Source of the DNA: Streptomonospora nanhaiensis
GTDB taxonomy: Bacteria; Actinomycetota; Actinomycetes; Streptosporangiales; Streptosporangiaceae
Assembly (NCBI RefSeq): GCF_013410565.1
Contig: NZ_JACCFO010000001.1
Coordinates: 2,542,001 to 2,606,000 of the forward strand
DNA: 64,000 nt
Direction of reading: 5' to 3'
Position numbers and translations under genes: made by a program. Of the stretch, positions 45,264-55,270 are shown piece by piece (the stretch's first letter is position 1; each line of letters begins with the position of its first letter). The notes under the pieces are model-generated. The model saw nothing but the letters and a program-made list of their open reading frames with translations. It was not told the origin of the DNA and did not search any database.

Positions 45264-46148
45264 TCACGCCGTCTGCGCGGTCTCCCCCAGGCGGCGGTCG
45301 ACCAGCTCCGCGATCGCCGTGGCGGTGTCCAGCTTGGCCTCCGGCGGCATGTCGGCCGCGCCCTGGTACATGATCTGCACCATCACGTTGCGGTCGTAGA
45401 AGTGCGCCACGGCCCAGCTGTCCATGTCGTCGTAGGTGCCGTAGTCGTCCTCGGCGTTGGAGAACACCGCGGCGTAGCCGTCCTGGCCCAGGCCCAGCGA
45501 GCGCAGCCGGATGTCGGCCACCACGCCGTCGGCGATCTCGACGTGCCGCGCCGACGCCTCCTCCTCGGCCAGGCCGCCGGTCAGCTCCCGCCGCTCCCGG
45601 TCGAGCGCGCGCTGGAGGGTGACGTACTCCGACTCCCGGGTCTGGGGGCCGTAGCGGCGCAGGCTGACGGTCATCAGCCCCGATGCGTCCTCGTCGTCGT
45701 TGACCGACCAGCACTCCACCTGCTGGAGCACGGCCGCCTCGGCGGTCTCGCCCGCGCCCAGCGCCTCGCCCTCGACGCTGCCCCCGGCCAGCTCCGGTAT
45801 CTCGGTGATGGCCTCGGGCGGCAGCAGGCCGCGGCAGTCGGCCAGGACGGTGTAGGGCGGCCCCGGCGCGGTCAGGCTCCACAGGATGCCGCCGACCACC
45901 GCCAGCGCCACCGCCCCGCCGATCCCCACGCCGCCGACGAGCCACCACCGGGCGGCCGGCGCCAGCGGCCCAGGCGCCCGGCCGGGCCGCCCGCCGCCCG
46001 CGGGCCCGGGCGCGCCCGGCCCGCCCCACCCCGGGGGCACCGGCCCGCCGGGCGCTCCGGGGAAGTCCGCGCCGCCCGGGGCGCCGCGCTCCCCCGGCTC
46101 GGGGGACGGACCTGGACCCTGCGGCGGATACGGCGGCTGGCCGGCCAT
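45264..46148 (-). CDS. Proline-rich single-pass membrane protein with extracellular domain
   Basis: A 294-residue protein. Residues 1-65 are Pro/Gly-rich and cytoplasmic. One transmembrane helix follows (about 68-92, W-W-L-V-G-G-V-G-I-G-G-A-V-A-L-A-V-V). Beyond it is an extracytoplasmic domain of about 200 residues with two cysteines (D-C-R-G-L-L and V-E-C-W-S) that could form a disulfide. This architecture is common among actinobacterial cell-surface proteins of unknown function. No enzyme motif is seen. Confidence 0.75.
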   Translation of the reverse strand: MAGQPPYPPQGPGPSPEPGERGAPGGADFPGAPGGPVPPGWGGPGAPGPAGGGRPGRAPGPLAPAARWWLVGGVGIGGAVALAVVGGILWSLTAPGPPYTVLADCRGLLPPEAITEIPELAGGSVEGEALGAGETAEAAVLQQVECWSVNDDEDASGLMTVSLRRYGPQTRESEYVTLQRALDRERRELTGGLAEEEASARHVEIADGVVADIRLRSLGLGQDGYAAVFSNAEDDYGTYDDMDSWAVAHFYDRNVMVQIMYQGAADMPPEAKLDTATAIAELVDRRLGETAQTA

Positions 46149-46507
46149 GGCGGCTCCTCGTGGGCGCGTGGGGCGAAGGGCGATAACCGGGGGGCGGGTC
46201 GGGTCCGCGCGGCCGGGCGGACCGGGCGCGAGCTGGCGGCCGGAGGCCCGGGCGGGGCGTCGTGGTGGGCGTCGTAGCGGGCGGCGTGGTCGTCGTAGTT
46301 ATGCCACCCCGACGTGTCGCCTACACGAACACAGGGGAACCGGACGGCCCACCCGGGCGGCACACCCGCGACGCCCCCGGGCGAGCGCCCCGCCGCCGCG
46401 CGCCGCGGCCCTCCGCCGCCCCCTCCCCCGGCGCGCGCACCGTCTTCCGCCCCCGCGTGACCCCCGCATGACCTGCGCCACTTGCCGCGTCGGCTAAGAA
46501 TGGGTGC
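46149..46507. other. Divergent promoter region, no gene
   Basis: About 360 bp. At the right edge TAAGAAT (46495-46501) sits seven bases before the kdpD GTG and looks like its -10. A small inverted repeat CGTGTCGCC/CACG near 46312-46325 is not strong. No other feature is visible. Confidence 0.45.
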
Positions 46508-49123
46508 GTGGCACGTAGCAAGCTCCGCATCTACCTGGGCGCCGCCCCCGGCGTGGGCAAGACCTACTCCGCGCTGAGCGAGGCGCGGCGCCGGCGGGAG
46601 CGCGGAACCGACGTCGTCGTGGGCCTGGCCGAGACCCGCGACCGCCCGCGCACGGCCGAACTCCTGGAGGGCCTGGAGGTCCTGCCGCGCGCGCGGGTCG
46701 ACGGCGCGCCCGGCGAGCTCGACCTCGACGCCCTCCTGGCGCGCGCGCCCCGCGTGGCCGTCGTGGACGACTTCGCCCACACCAACGCCCCCGGCACCCG
46801 CAACGCCAAGCGCTGGCAGGACGTCGAGGAGCTGCTCAACGCCGGCATCGACGTCATCACCACGCTCAACATCCAGCACGTGGAGTCGCTGAACGACGTG
46901 GTCGAGCGCATCACCGGCGTGCGCCAGCGCGAGACCATCCCCGACCAGATCGTGCGCCGCGCCGACCAGATCGAGCTGTGCGACATGTCGCCGCACGCGC
47001 TGCGCCGGCGGATGTCCCACGGCAACATCTACCCCGCCGAGAAGATCGACGCCGCCCTCTCCAGCTACTTCCGCGAGGGCAACCTCACCGCGCTGCGCGA
47101 ACTCGCCCTGCTGTGGGTGGCCGACCGCGTGGACGAGGGCCTGGCCCACTACCGGGGCGAGCACAAGATCCGCCAGACCTGGGAGGCCCGCGAACGCGTC
47201 GTCGTCGCGCTGACCGGCGGCCCCGAGGGCGAGACCCTGATCCGCCGCGCCGCCCGCGTGGCCGCCCGCTCGCGCGGGGGCCGCCCCCAGCCCAGCCACC
47301 TCATGGCCGTGCACGTGGTCTCCGGCGACAACCTCGCCCACCCGCTGCCCGACGTGATGGCCGAGCAGCGCCGCCTGCTCGCCGAACTCGGCGGCACCTA
47401 CCACCAGGTGATCGGCAAGGACATCCCCACCGCGCTGCTGGAGTTCGCCCGGGGCGTCAACGCCACCCAGATCGTGCTGGGCTCCTCCCGGCGGCGCAGC
47501 TGGCAGTACGCCTTCGGGCCGGGCGTGGGGGCCACGGTGGCGCGCGAGTCCGGCGACATCGACGTGCACATCGTGACCCACGAGGAGGTCGGCCGGGGCC
47601 GCAACCTGCTGCCGCCGCTGGCCGGCAGCCTCAGCCGCGCCCGCCACGTCTCGGGCTGGGCCATCGGCCTGCTCGGGCCGGTGCTGCTGGCGGCGGCCAT
47701 GCGGCTGCCGCCCGCCGACGGCATCGGGCTCGCCGCCCACGTCCCGGTGTTCTTCGTCGCGACCATCGCCGCCGCCATGGTCGGCGGGCTGTGGCCGGCG
47801 CTGGTGGGCGCGGTGTGGAGCACCCTGCTGCTGGACCTGCTGTTCGCCCCGCCGCTGTACGGGCTGTCGGTCCACAGCACCGACAACACCGTCGCGCTGG
47901 CCGCGTTCATCCTGGTGGGCGTGCTGGTGGCGTTCGTGGTCGACCTCGCCAAGCGCCGCGCGCTGCAGGCCAGCCGGTCCAAGGCCGAGGCGAGCACGCT
48001 GAGCCTCTTGGCCAGCAGCGTCATCGACGGCCAGGAGCCGCTGCCCGCGCTGCTGCGCCGCATCCGCGAGACCTTCGGCCAGCGCTCGGTGGCGCTGCTG
48101 CGCCAGGAGGACGACGGCGCCTGGACCCGGGTCGAGAGCGTCGGCGAGGGGCCCTGCGCCTCGCCCGACCAGGCCGACGCCCTGGTGTCGGTCAGCGACT
48201 CCCTGGCGCTGGCGCTGCGCGGCCACGTGCTGCCCGCCGCCGACCGGCGCATCCTCGGGGCGTTCGCCACCCACATCGGGATCGCCCTGGAGCGCCAGCG
48301 CCTGGCCCACGACGCCGCCGAGGCCAAGCGCCAGGCCGCGCGCAACAAGATCCGCACCGCGCTGCTGGCCGCGGTCTCCCACGACCTGCGCACCCCGCTG
48401 ACCTCCATCAAGGCCAGCGTGTCCAGCCTGCGCTCGGTCGACATCGAACTCGACGAGGCCGACCGCGCCGAACTGCTGGAGAACATCGAGGAGTCCACCG
48501 ACCGGCTCAACGGCCTGGTGGGCAACCTCCTGGACATGAGCCGGCTGCAGACCGACACCGTCCAGCCCAAGATCCGCGCGGTGGGACTGGAGGAGGTCGT
48601 GCCGGCCACCCTCATCGGCATCCCGCCGCACACCGTGTGCGTGGACGTCCCCGACCACCTGCCGCGGGTGCGCGCCGACGCCGGGCTGCTGGAGCGGGCC
48701 GTGGCCAACGTGGTGCAGAACGCCGCCCGGCACAACCCGCCCGACAGCCCGCCGATCCTGCTGGCGGCCAGCGCCCTGGGCGACACCGTGGAGCTGCGGG
48801 TGGCCGACCACGGCCCCGGCGTGCCCGACGAGCACAAGGACCGCATCTTCGAGGCGTTCCAGCGGCTGGGCGACGCCCCGCGCGGCACCGGGATCGGCCT
48901 GGGACTGGCGGTGGCGCGCGGGTTCACCGAGGCCATGGACGGTACCCTGATCGCCGAGGACACCCCGGGCGGCGGGTTGACCATGGTGTTCACCCTGCAC
49001 ACCAGCCCCACCGACCCCGCGCCGGGCGGGGCCGCGCCCGCCGGCGCCGAGGCGGCGCAGGCACCGGGCGGCGGTGCCGACACCCACCACGGGCCCCTGG
49101 GCGCCCCTGACACCGAGGTGTGA
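46508..49123 (+). CDS. kdpD: KdpD osmosensitive potassium-channel sensor histidine kinase
   Basis: An 871-residue sensor kinase. The N-terminal KdpD domain (1-210) has Walker A G-A-A-P-G-V-G-K-T and Walker B V-A-V-V-D-D-F-A-H-T-N. A universal-stress-like domain follows (about 228-355, ending L-G-S-S-R-R-R). Four membrane helices (about 380-480), a GAF-like region, then the kinase core with H625 in S-H-D-L-R-T-P-L, an N-box V-N-V-V-Q-N-A-A-R-H, and G-T-G-I-G-L-G-L. It senses low K+ or turgor and phosphorylates KdpE. GTG start probably leaderless. It is separated from kdpBC by about 45 kb, whereas kdpFABCDE is usually one cluster. Confidence 0.95.
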   Translation: MARSKLRIYLGAAPGVGKTYSALSEARRRRERGTDVVVGLAETRDRPRTAELLEGLEVLPRARVDGAPGELDLDALLARAPRVAVVDDFAHTNAPGTRNAKRWQDVEELLNAGIDVITTLNIQHVESLNDVVERITGVRQRETIPDQIVRRADQIELCDMSPHALRRRMSHGNIYPAEKIDAALSSYFREGNLTALRELALLWVADRVDEGLAHYRGEHKIRQTWEARERVVVALTGGPEGETLIRRAARVAARSRGGRPQPSHLMAVHVVSGDNLAHPLPDVMAEQRRLLAELGGTYHQVIGKDIPTALLEFARGVNATQIVLGSSRRRSWQYAFGPGVGATVARESGDIDVHIVTHEEVGRGRNLLPPLAGSLSRARHVSGWAIGLLGPVLLAAAMRLPPADGIGLAAHVPVFFVATIAAAMVGGLWPALVGAVWSTLLLDLLFAPPLYGLSVHSTDNTVALAAFILVGVLVAFVVDLAKRRALQASRSKAEASTLSLLASSVIDGQEPLPALLRRIRETFGQRSVALLRQEDDGAWTRVESVGEGPCASPDQADALVSVSDSLALALRGHVLPAADRRILGAFATHIGIALERQRLAHDAAEAKRQAARNKIRTALLAAVSHDLRTPLTSIKASVSSLRSVDIELDEADRAELLENIEESTDRLNGLVGNLLDMSRLQTDTVQPKIRAVGLEEVVPATLIGIPPHTVCVDVPDHLPRVRADAGLLERAVANVVQNAARHNPPDSPPILLAASALGDTVELRVADHGPGVPDEHKDRIFEAFQRLGDAPRGTGIGLGLAVARGFTEAMDGTLIAEDTPGGGLTMVFTLHTSPTDPAPGGAAPAGAEAAQAPGGGADTHHGPLGAPDTEV

Positions 49124-49124
49124 G

Positions 49125-49802
<678 letters not shown>

Positions 49803-49813
49803 GCGGGGCCGCG

Positions 49814-49846
49814 GGCCCGTCGGGGCCGGGGGCGCCCCGGCGGGCC
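49814..49846. terminator. Hairpin after kdpE
   Basis: GGCCCGTCGGGG against CCCCGGCGGGCC, a 12-bp stem with one G-U-compatible mismatch and a 9-base loop, 12 bases after the kdpE stop. Confidence 0.5.
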
Positions 49847-49891
49847 GGCCGCCGGAGGGGGGCGCCGGCCGCACCGGGCGGCACGCGACCG

Positions 49892-50998
49892 CTAGGGCCG
49901 CCGCTGGGCGCGCTCGTAGGCCTCGCGCGCCCGGTACAGGTGGTCGGGGTTGTCGCTGAACACGCCGTCGACCCCGGTGGCGTAGACCGCCACGTAGTAG
50001 TCGAGGTAGTCGCCGTAGCGCGTGGGGTCCGCGCCGATGTCGTAGCCGTCGGGCAGGTGGGCGTTCTCGCTGCGCAGCGTGTAGGGCGTCACCAGCAGGC
50101 CCCGGTCGTGGGCGTCGGCCACCAGCGGGGTGGGCTCGTCGGCCCGGCCGTCGGCGCCGATCGGCAGCACCCAGCGCAGGTCGGGGCCGATCGCGTCGGC
50201 GTACTCGGCCACCTCGTCCAGCGCTCCGGGGGTCGTCAGCTCCCGCTGCGCACCGCTGATCAGCTGCACGACGCGGACGTCCACGAGCCGGTCCACCTCG
50301 CGGGCGCTGCCGGGCTCGAAGGACTGCACGATCACCGGGGAGCGGCGGCCGTCGAGGCCGCGTTCGCGCAGGGTCGCGGCCAGCATCGCCTCGGTGTCCA
50401 GCCCGATGGAGTCGAAGTAGCCGCCGTGCTTGAGCTCGGGGATCAGCAGCAGGTCCCGGTTGCGGCGGCGGCCCTGCTCCCAGACCTCCAGCACCTCCTC
50501 GAAGGTGGGGATTTCGTAGCGGCCGTCGTAGCGGGTGTTGCGCGGGCGGATGTCGGGGATGCGCTCCTCGGCGCGCAGCGTCTTGATCTCGGCCAGCGTG
50601 AAGTCCTCGGCGAACCAGCCGGTGACGCGGACCCCGTCGATCACCTTGGTGGTGCGGCGGTCGGCGAACTCGGGGCGCTCGTCCACGTCGGTCGTGCCGC
50701 CCAGCTCGTTCTCGTGGCGGGCGATCAGGTGGCCGTCGCTGGTGGGCACCAGGTCGGGCTCGATGACGTCGGCGCGCTGGCGGACGGCCAGCCGGTAGGC
50801 GGCCAGGGTGTGCTCGGGCCGGTAGGCCGAGGCGCCGCGGTGCGCGATGACCCAGGGGGTCTCGACCAGGGACTCCTCGCCGCCGCGGCCGGGGTGGCGG
50901 TCGTCGGCCGCGGCCGGGGCCGCGGGCACCAGCAGCGCGAGCAGGAGCAGGGCGGCGGCGAGGGCCGGCCGGCGGCGGAGGGGGGCGGTTCGTCGCAT
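49892..50998 (-). CDS. glpQ: Secreted glycerophosphodiester phosphodiesterase
   Basis: A 368-residue GDPD-family enzyme releasing glycerol-3-phosphate from phosphodiesters or teichoic acid. Signal peptide of about 31 residues (Arg-rich start, A-L-A-A-A-L-L-L-L-A-L-L-V-P-A-A-P-A-A-A). Catalytic features: I-A-H-R-G-A-S-A-Y-R-P-E-H-T (H and R-G), E-P-D-L-V-P-T-S-D-G-H-L-I-A-R-H, then late L-P-I-G-A-D and G-V-D-G-V-F-S-D-N-P. This matches the GlpQ-type (E-x-D, H) active site. Exported enzyme, likely for phosphate or glycerol scavenging. Confidence 0.9.
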   Translation of the reverse strand: MRRTAPLRRRPALAAALLLLALLVPAAPAAADDRHPGRGGEESLVETPWVIAHRGASAYRPEHTLAAYRLAVRQRADVIEPDLVPTSDGHLIARHENELGGTTDVDERPEFADRRTTKVIDGVRVTGWFAEDFTLAEIKTLRAEERIPDIRPRNTRYDGRYEIPTFEEVLEVWEQGRRRNRDLLLIPELKHGGYFDSIGLDTEAMLAATLRERGLDGRRSPVIVQSFEPGSAREVDRLVDVRVVQLISGAQRELTTPGALDEVAEYADAIGPDLRWVLPIGADGRADEPTPLVADAHDRGLLVTPYTLRSENAHLPDGYDIGADPTRYGDYLDYYVAVYATGVDGVFSDNPDHLYRAREAYERAQRRP

Positions 50999-51216
50999 CG
51001 GGGGACTCCTGGGGTGGGCGCGGGCGGCCGGGGGTGCGCGGGTGTCGGGGGCGCCGGCAGGGCCGGGGCAGAACCCTTCCGGCCGGATGCGACGCGGCGC
51101 TGCACCGCCGTTGAACGCCGCCCCACCGCCGGGCGAACACCCGGGCCCAAGACCCGCTGACCTGCACCGGCCCGGCCCTGCGCGGCGCGGGGCCCAAGCC
51201 GCTCGATGGGCGGCTC

Positions 51217-51256
51217 TCGGCGGGCGGCGGGCCGCGCGGGGCCCGCCGCCCGCCGA
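51217..51256. terminator. 17-bp-stem hairpin after the aminoglycoside-kinase-like gene
   Basis: Perfect arms starting TCGGCGGGCGGCGGGCC with a 6-base loop, 20 bases beyond the stop of the minus-strand gene at 51276. One of the strongest hairpins in the window. The 50999-51275 gap contains no gene. Confidence 0.65.
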
Positions 51257-51275
51257 AAGCGGCGGTGTCCGGGAA

Positions 51276-52196
51276 TCAGCTGTCGGCGAGGGCCATCAGC
51301 ATGGCGAAGTGGGGGGTGTCGGCGCGCCCGCGGTTGGCGGCGGCCACGGCGAACAGGGGCGCGCAGGCGCGGCACCAGGCGAGCAGCCGGTCGCCGGGCA
51401 CCTCCAGGCGCGAGGACAGCAGCGCGACCCGCCGCTCGACCTCCTCCAGGGAGTCGGCCTGCCAGATCGCCCAGTCGACGGCGTCGACGGCGGCGTCGCC
51501 CACGCAGGCGCGGGGGTCCACCGCGACCAGGCCGCGCTCGGGCCCGCCGAGCAGGACGTTTCCGGGGTGGAGGTCGCCGTGCAGCGGCACGACGTCGTCC
51601 TCGCCGTGGGCGAGGTCGCGGGCGCGGGCGTGGCCCCGGTGCAGCACGGAGGTGGGCACGAGCTCGGCGGCCGGGCCGTCCTGGCGCTCGTGCTCCCACA
51701 TGTCGTAGAGGAAGTTCATCCGGCTGTGCAGGGGGTGGAGTTCGCCCATCTCGTCGTGGGGGACGTCGACCGCGTGCAGTTCGGCGATGAGGTCGGCGAC
51801 GTCGTGCATCGGCGGTACCTCGCCCTCCAGGGCCACGGTGCGCCCCTCGCCGATGCGCTCCAGCAGCACGGCGCCGCGGTCGGTGTCGACCTCCCACACC
51901 GCCGGGACGCGCCCGCTCTCCTCCCACAGGCGCAGCAGGCGCGCCTCGAAGGTGCCCAGACCGGGGTCGGGCGAGATCTTCAGGATCGCCGGGCCGCCGT
52001 CGAGCCGCCGGCAGAACAGGACCACCGAGGTGCGCCCGTGGGGCGCCGGGCCCTCGACGCTGAGCTTCCACTCGGCGGCGAGTTCGTCGACGCGGGCGGG
52101 CAGGCCGTCCAGCCAGTCGGCCGCGCCGCGGCCGAAGCGGCGGATGAGGCGCCGCCTCTGCTTGTCGTCGACGTACCGCGCTGTGACTTCGCTCAT
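51276..52196 (-). CDS. Aminoglycoside/hydroxyurea kinase-family protein (APH(6)-like)
   Basis: A 306-residue kinase-fold protein. The catalytic loop L-H-G-D-L-H-P-G-N-V-L-L (H-x-D-x-x-x-x-N) and the metal-binding A-V-D-P-R-A-C-V-G-D lie near 205-235. The N-terminal lobe has A-I-L-K-I-S-P with the ATP-binding lysine. This matches the streptomycin-6-phosphotransferase-type family (aminoglycoside/hydroxyurea kinases), many chromosomal members of which have unknown natural substrates. Resistance is therefore only a possibility. ATG follows AAGGTGGTCAC. No other resistance gene is clustered except the nucleotidyltransferase at 54394. Confidence 0.85.
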   Translation of the reverse strand: MSEVTARYVDDKQRRRLIRRFGRGAADWLDGLPARVDELAAEWKLSVEGPAPHGRTSVVLFCRRLDGGPAILKISPDPGLGTFEARLLRLWEESGRVPAVWEVDTDRGAVLLERIGEGRTVALEGEVPPMHDVADLIAELHAVDVPHDEMGELHPLHSRMNFLYDMWEHERQDGPAAELVPTSVLHRGHARARDLAHGEDDVVPLHGDLHPGNVLLGGPERGLVAVDPRACVGDAAVDAVDWAIWQADSLEEVERRVALLSSRLEVPGDRLLAWCRACAPLFAVAAANRGRADTPHFAMLMALADS

Positions 52197-52797
52197 GTGA
52201 CCACCTTACGAATCGGCCCGTCCCCGGAGCCGGGTCCTGGGTTTCCGAGCTGGTACCGCCCCGAGAAATCGATGTGCGGCTGCGAGGCGGGCCGCGGTGA
52301 CGGGCATACCCATCCGCCGGGAGCGCGTCCCATCGCCGTTGAGGGGGACGCGGCCGGGTTCGCCGCGCCGGTGCGGCGGGCGCGGGCACCGCGGACGAGC
52401 GGGCGTGCCGCGCATGGGGCCTGGTCACCTCCTGGGGGGCGCTCGCGCGAGCGAGCGGATCCGCTCGCTGCCGGTCCGGGGCGACCACGGTCAGCGGCGG
52501 GGTTGTGACGCTATCGCATCGGGTCTGGGCCCGCGCGGGGCGGTGGGGCGCGGCGCGGCGGTGGCCGCGTACGCGCGGTGCGGCCCGGCCCCCCGTGCGG
52601 AGGGCCGGGCCGCGGGCGGTCGTGCGGTGTCGCCGCAGTGGGCCTGAGCTTGAGTGGGCCGGGCGGCCGCGCGGGTGGGGGAGGTCCCACCGGGCGGGCG
52701 CGGACGCCGGTCGGCTCGACCGGGATCCGCGTTCGCCCGCTGAGGGGAGCGCTCGCGGCCGGGGCGCCCGGCCGGCGCGCCGGGCGGTGCGGGGGCG
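52197..52797. other. 600-bp gene-free region with hairpin at 52580-52613
   Basis: No convincing gene. It holds a 12-bp-stem hairpin (GCGGCCCGGCCC with its complement, 10-base loop, 52580-52613) and a smaller CCGGG-GCG-CCCGG stem near 52766-52778, the latter close to the stop of the minus-strand gene at 52798. Both could terminate that gene's transcript. Confidence 0.5.
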
Positions 52798-53478
52798 TCA
52801 GGCCGCCAGGCGGGCCTTGGCGGCGCGGTGCTGGGCCAGCAGGGAGTCCACCACGATCTCCGACGGCCACAGCGGGGCGGTGACGGTGGTGGCGCCGAGG
52901 TCGTGCAGCCGCTCGTAGTCGCGGTCCTCGACCAGCCGCCAGGTGGCCACGGCCACGCGGTCGCGGCCGTTGCGGCGCAGCCGCTCCACGGCGTCGCCCA
53001 CCGAGGGCGCCCAGGAGTTGAGGTAGCCGACCTGCACCGGCGAGCCCAGGCGGCGGCTGAGCATCCGGGCGACGTCGGTGACCGCCTGGCGCTCGTCCTG
53101 GCCGGTGCTGCCGTCGGCGGCGAGGACGACGCCGTCGCCCGAGGTCCAGCCCGTGGCGAGCAGGCGGGCGGCGAGGTCGCCGACGATCGAGGGCACGGCG
53201 CCCAGGGGGGCGGTGTGCAGGGCGTCGAACCGGCCGCCGAGGTCGAGGCCGGCGAGGACCTGGGAGCTGGCGAGGTCGCCGCCGGCGACGTAGGCCGGCA
53301 CGACGACCATCGGGCCCTCGACGGAGTGGACGGCACGCTGGACCTCGCGGTCGGAGCCGAAGGCGGGGACGACCGGGGCCTCGCCGCGGCGCGCGACGGC
53401 GTCGGCCAGTCCGCGGAGCGCCTCCGTGCGGTCGGTGTCCTGCGAGTCGTCCGCTACGAGCACCATGGTCGGCACCAT
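52798..53478 (-). CDS. CbiX/sirohydrochlorin-chelatase-like protein lacking metal-site histidines
   Basis: A 226-residue protein with the two-half CbiX-type layout: V-L-V-A-D-D-S-Q-D at the first strand, V-V-V-P-A-Y-V-A-G-G near 60, V-V-L-A-A-D-G-S-T-G-Q-D near 120, V-Q-V-G-Y-L-N-S-W-A-P near 150, R-V-A-V-A-T-W-R-L near 175 and V-T-A-P-L-W-P near 200. In real chelatases the first motif is A-H-G-S and the loop after the third strand carries a second His. Here both positions lack histidine, so metal insertion is unlikely. Possibly a structural or signalling paralogue. AAGGAG lies six bases before ATG. Confidence 0.7.
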   Translation of the reverse strand: MVPTMVLVADDSQDTDRTEALRGLADAVARRGEAPVVPAFGSDREVQRAVHSVEGPMVVVPAYVAGGDLASSQVLAGLDLGGRFDALHTAPLGAVPSIVGDLAARLLATGWTSGDGVVLAADGSTGQDERQAVTDVARMLSRRLGSPVQVGYLNSWAPSVGDAVERLRRNGRDRVAVATWRLVEDRDYERLHDLGATTVTAPLWPSEIVVDSLLAQHRAAKARLAA

Positions 53479-53499
53479 AAGAATCTCCTTAGAAATCGC

Positions 53500-54393
53500 C
53501 GAGAACGCCGATCCTCACGAGACAGGCTAAGGAGCGGCGGTTTCGCCTGAATGACCTCGTGTTACGCACGCGAAAACAGAGCACAGGAAGGGAAAGAGCA
53601 CACTGGATAGGGGGTTAAGTTCCCGAACTTCGCCTGGCGGGACGCGTGTTCCCAGGTGGCGGGTTCGCGGATACTGACCGTTGGCAGGCTCAAGAAGGAT
53701 GCTAACCGCTGGGGGCGCGCTTTTCCACAGCGCTGGGAGTCGCGCGCGTCACTTCGGGATCCGCCGCACGGTCGGGGGACGCGCGGCGGCGCAGGCGGGA
53801 ACGGCCAATGGCCGAGTTCTCTATAGAGGAGCGCGGACCGCAGAATGGTCAATGCGGACGCACCAATTGAATACCGCGGAAACACATTGGGATGACTACC
53901 CGTTGTAGGACGTTTTATTCCCACTATGCCCGTGCAAACGCAATTGCAAACAAACCCCAAGGCTTCCACAAGGCCGCAACCAGGGACGATCCAGCGCATT
54001 CTCCTGCGGAGTCCAGCCGCTCATAACGGCACCGACGCGAACGGAACGCCATTCCCGCGCCAATACGGGGCCGACCCCCGGGGCAGCAAGAGTACATACC
54101 ACAGACCGCACGGAAACTCAAGGGTGTGCGCACCCCCATCGGCCGACAGCCTGCCACCACCCCCGTGTGGGAGGCTGGGTGCGGATCCGGCGTGATGGCT
54201 TGCCTTGTCGGGGTAGGGGCTTCCAGACTGAAGGACACAGGGACGCGACCTGCCGGAACGCCGCCGGACCGCTTCCCGACCGCCTCGGCGCCCCCGCGAC
54301 GCCGGGCGGCCGGTCTCGCCGACCGCCGCCGGCCCCGGCCGCGGATACCGGCGGATCGCGATCCCGCAGCCGACCACCACTGGAGACCACCAC
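53500..54393. other. Lower-GC gene-free stretch
   Basis: About 890 bp visibly richer in A/T than the rest of the window, densest at 53560-54240. Frames are short and have none of the third-position G/C bias of local genes. It includes GCAAAC/GTTTGC-type repeats near 53930-53955 and no recognisable RNA gene (I looked for tmRNA, RNase P and tRNA ends). It may be an old insertion, a decayed gene or a long regulatory region. It probably contains the promoter of the nucleotidyltransferase gene at its right end. Confidence 0.5.
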
Positions 54394-55203
54394 ATGGCGA
54401 TCCACCCGCGCGTGCGGACCCTGACCGAGGCGTTCCTGCACAATGTGGACGACGCGGCTCCCGGCCTGGTGCAGGGGCTCTACCTGACCGGCTCGGTGGC
54501 GCTGGGCGACTTCCGCCCCCACGCCAGCGACGTCGACTTCGTGGTCGTCACCGCCCGGCGCGCCACCGACTCCGACCGGGACGCGCTGCGGCGGGCGCAC
54601 GCCCGCACCCGTGCGCAGATTCCCCACCCCCAGTTCAACGGCATCCACGTCACCTGGGAGGACCTGGCCGACGACCCCGGGGTGTGCGGCCCCGTGGCGG
54701 CGGTCGCGGGCGGCCGGTTCCGGGAGCGCTCGACCGCCGACGTCAACCCCGTCACCTGGCACGTGCTCGCCGAACGCGGTGTCACCGTCCGCGGCCCGCT
54801 GCCGGTCGAGCTGGACGTGTGGGACAACCCCGCCAGCCTGCGCGCGTGGTCCTTCGGCAACCTCGACGAGCACTGGCGCCGCTGGCGCGCCAGGGCCGGC
54901 CGGCTGGTCACCCCGCGCGGCCTGGCCGCCCTGGGCTCGCTGGCGCCGTCGTGGAGCGTGCTCAGCGTCAGCCGGCTGCACTTCACGCTGCGCACCGGCG
55001 AGATCACCTCCAAGACCCGCGCGGGCATGTACGCGCTGCACACCTTCCCCGAGCGCTGGCAGCGCATCGTCAACGAGTGCCTGCGGGTCCGCCGGGGCAC
55101 CGCGCAGCCCTCGCTCTACCGCAGCGGGCCCGCCCGCCGCAGGGCGGCGCTGGACTACATCGAGATGGTGCTGGACGACGCGCTGAGCCCCCGCCCCGCA
55201 TGA
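54394..55203 (+). CDS. Nucleotidyltransferase (AadA/DUF4111-like)
   Basis: A 269-residue protein with the Pol-beta-type nucleotidyltransferase signature G-S-V-A-L-G-D-F-R-P-H-A-S-D-V-D-F (about 31-47), giving the G-S and D-x-D metal site, and an all-helical C-terminal domain as in aminoglycoside adenylyltransferases. The F-N-G-I-H-V and the W-x-R-R stretches fit the family. Chromosomal relatives often have no proven drug substrate, so resistance is unproven. It follows the lower-GC stretch but its own codon use matches the genome. ATG follows the GACCACCAC region without an obvious ribosome site. Confidence 0.8.
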   Translation: MAIHPRVRTLTEAFLHNVDDAAPGLVQGLYLTGSVALGDFRPHASDVDFVVVTARRATDSDRDALRRAHARTRAQIPHPQFNGIHVTWEDLADDPGVCGPVAAVAGGRFRERSTADVNPVTWHVLAERGVTVRGPLPVELDVWDNPASLRAWSFGNLDEHWRRWRARAGRLVTPRGLAALGSLAPSWSVLSVSRLHFTLRTGEITSKTRAGMYALHTFPERWQRIVNECLRVRRGTAQPSLYRSGPARRRAALDYIEMVLDDALSPRPA

Positions 55204-55270
55204 GGCCCCGGCCCCGGGCGGCTGTGGACGGCGGCCGCCCGGCGGGGCCGCGGCGGCTAGGCTGTCAGCC

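Noticed and set aside
53562-53999. A 145-residue minus-strand frame in the lower-GC stretch.
   Set aside because: Codon third positions are not biased as in local genes, it has no ribosome site and no recognisable motif.
51276-55203. An antibiotic-resistance island made of the kinase-like and nucleotidyltransferase-like genes.
   Set aside because: They are not in one operon, no mobile element is present, and codon use is native. Chromosomal members of both families often have other substrates.
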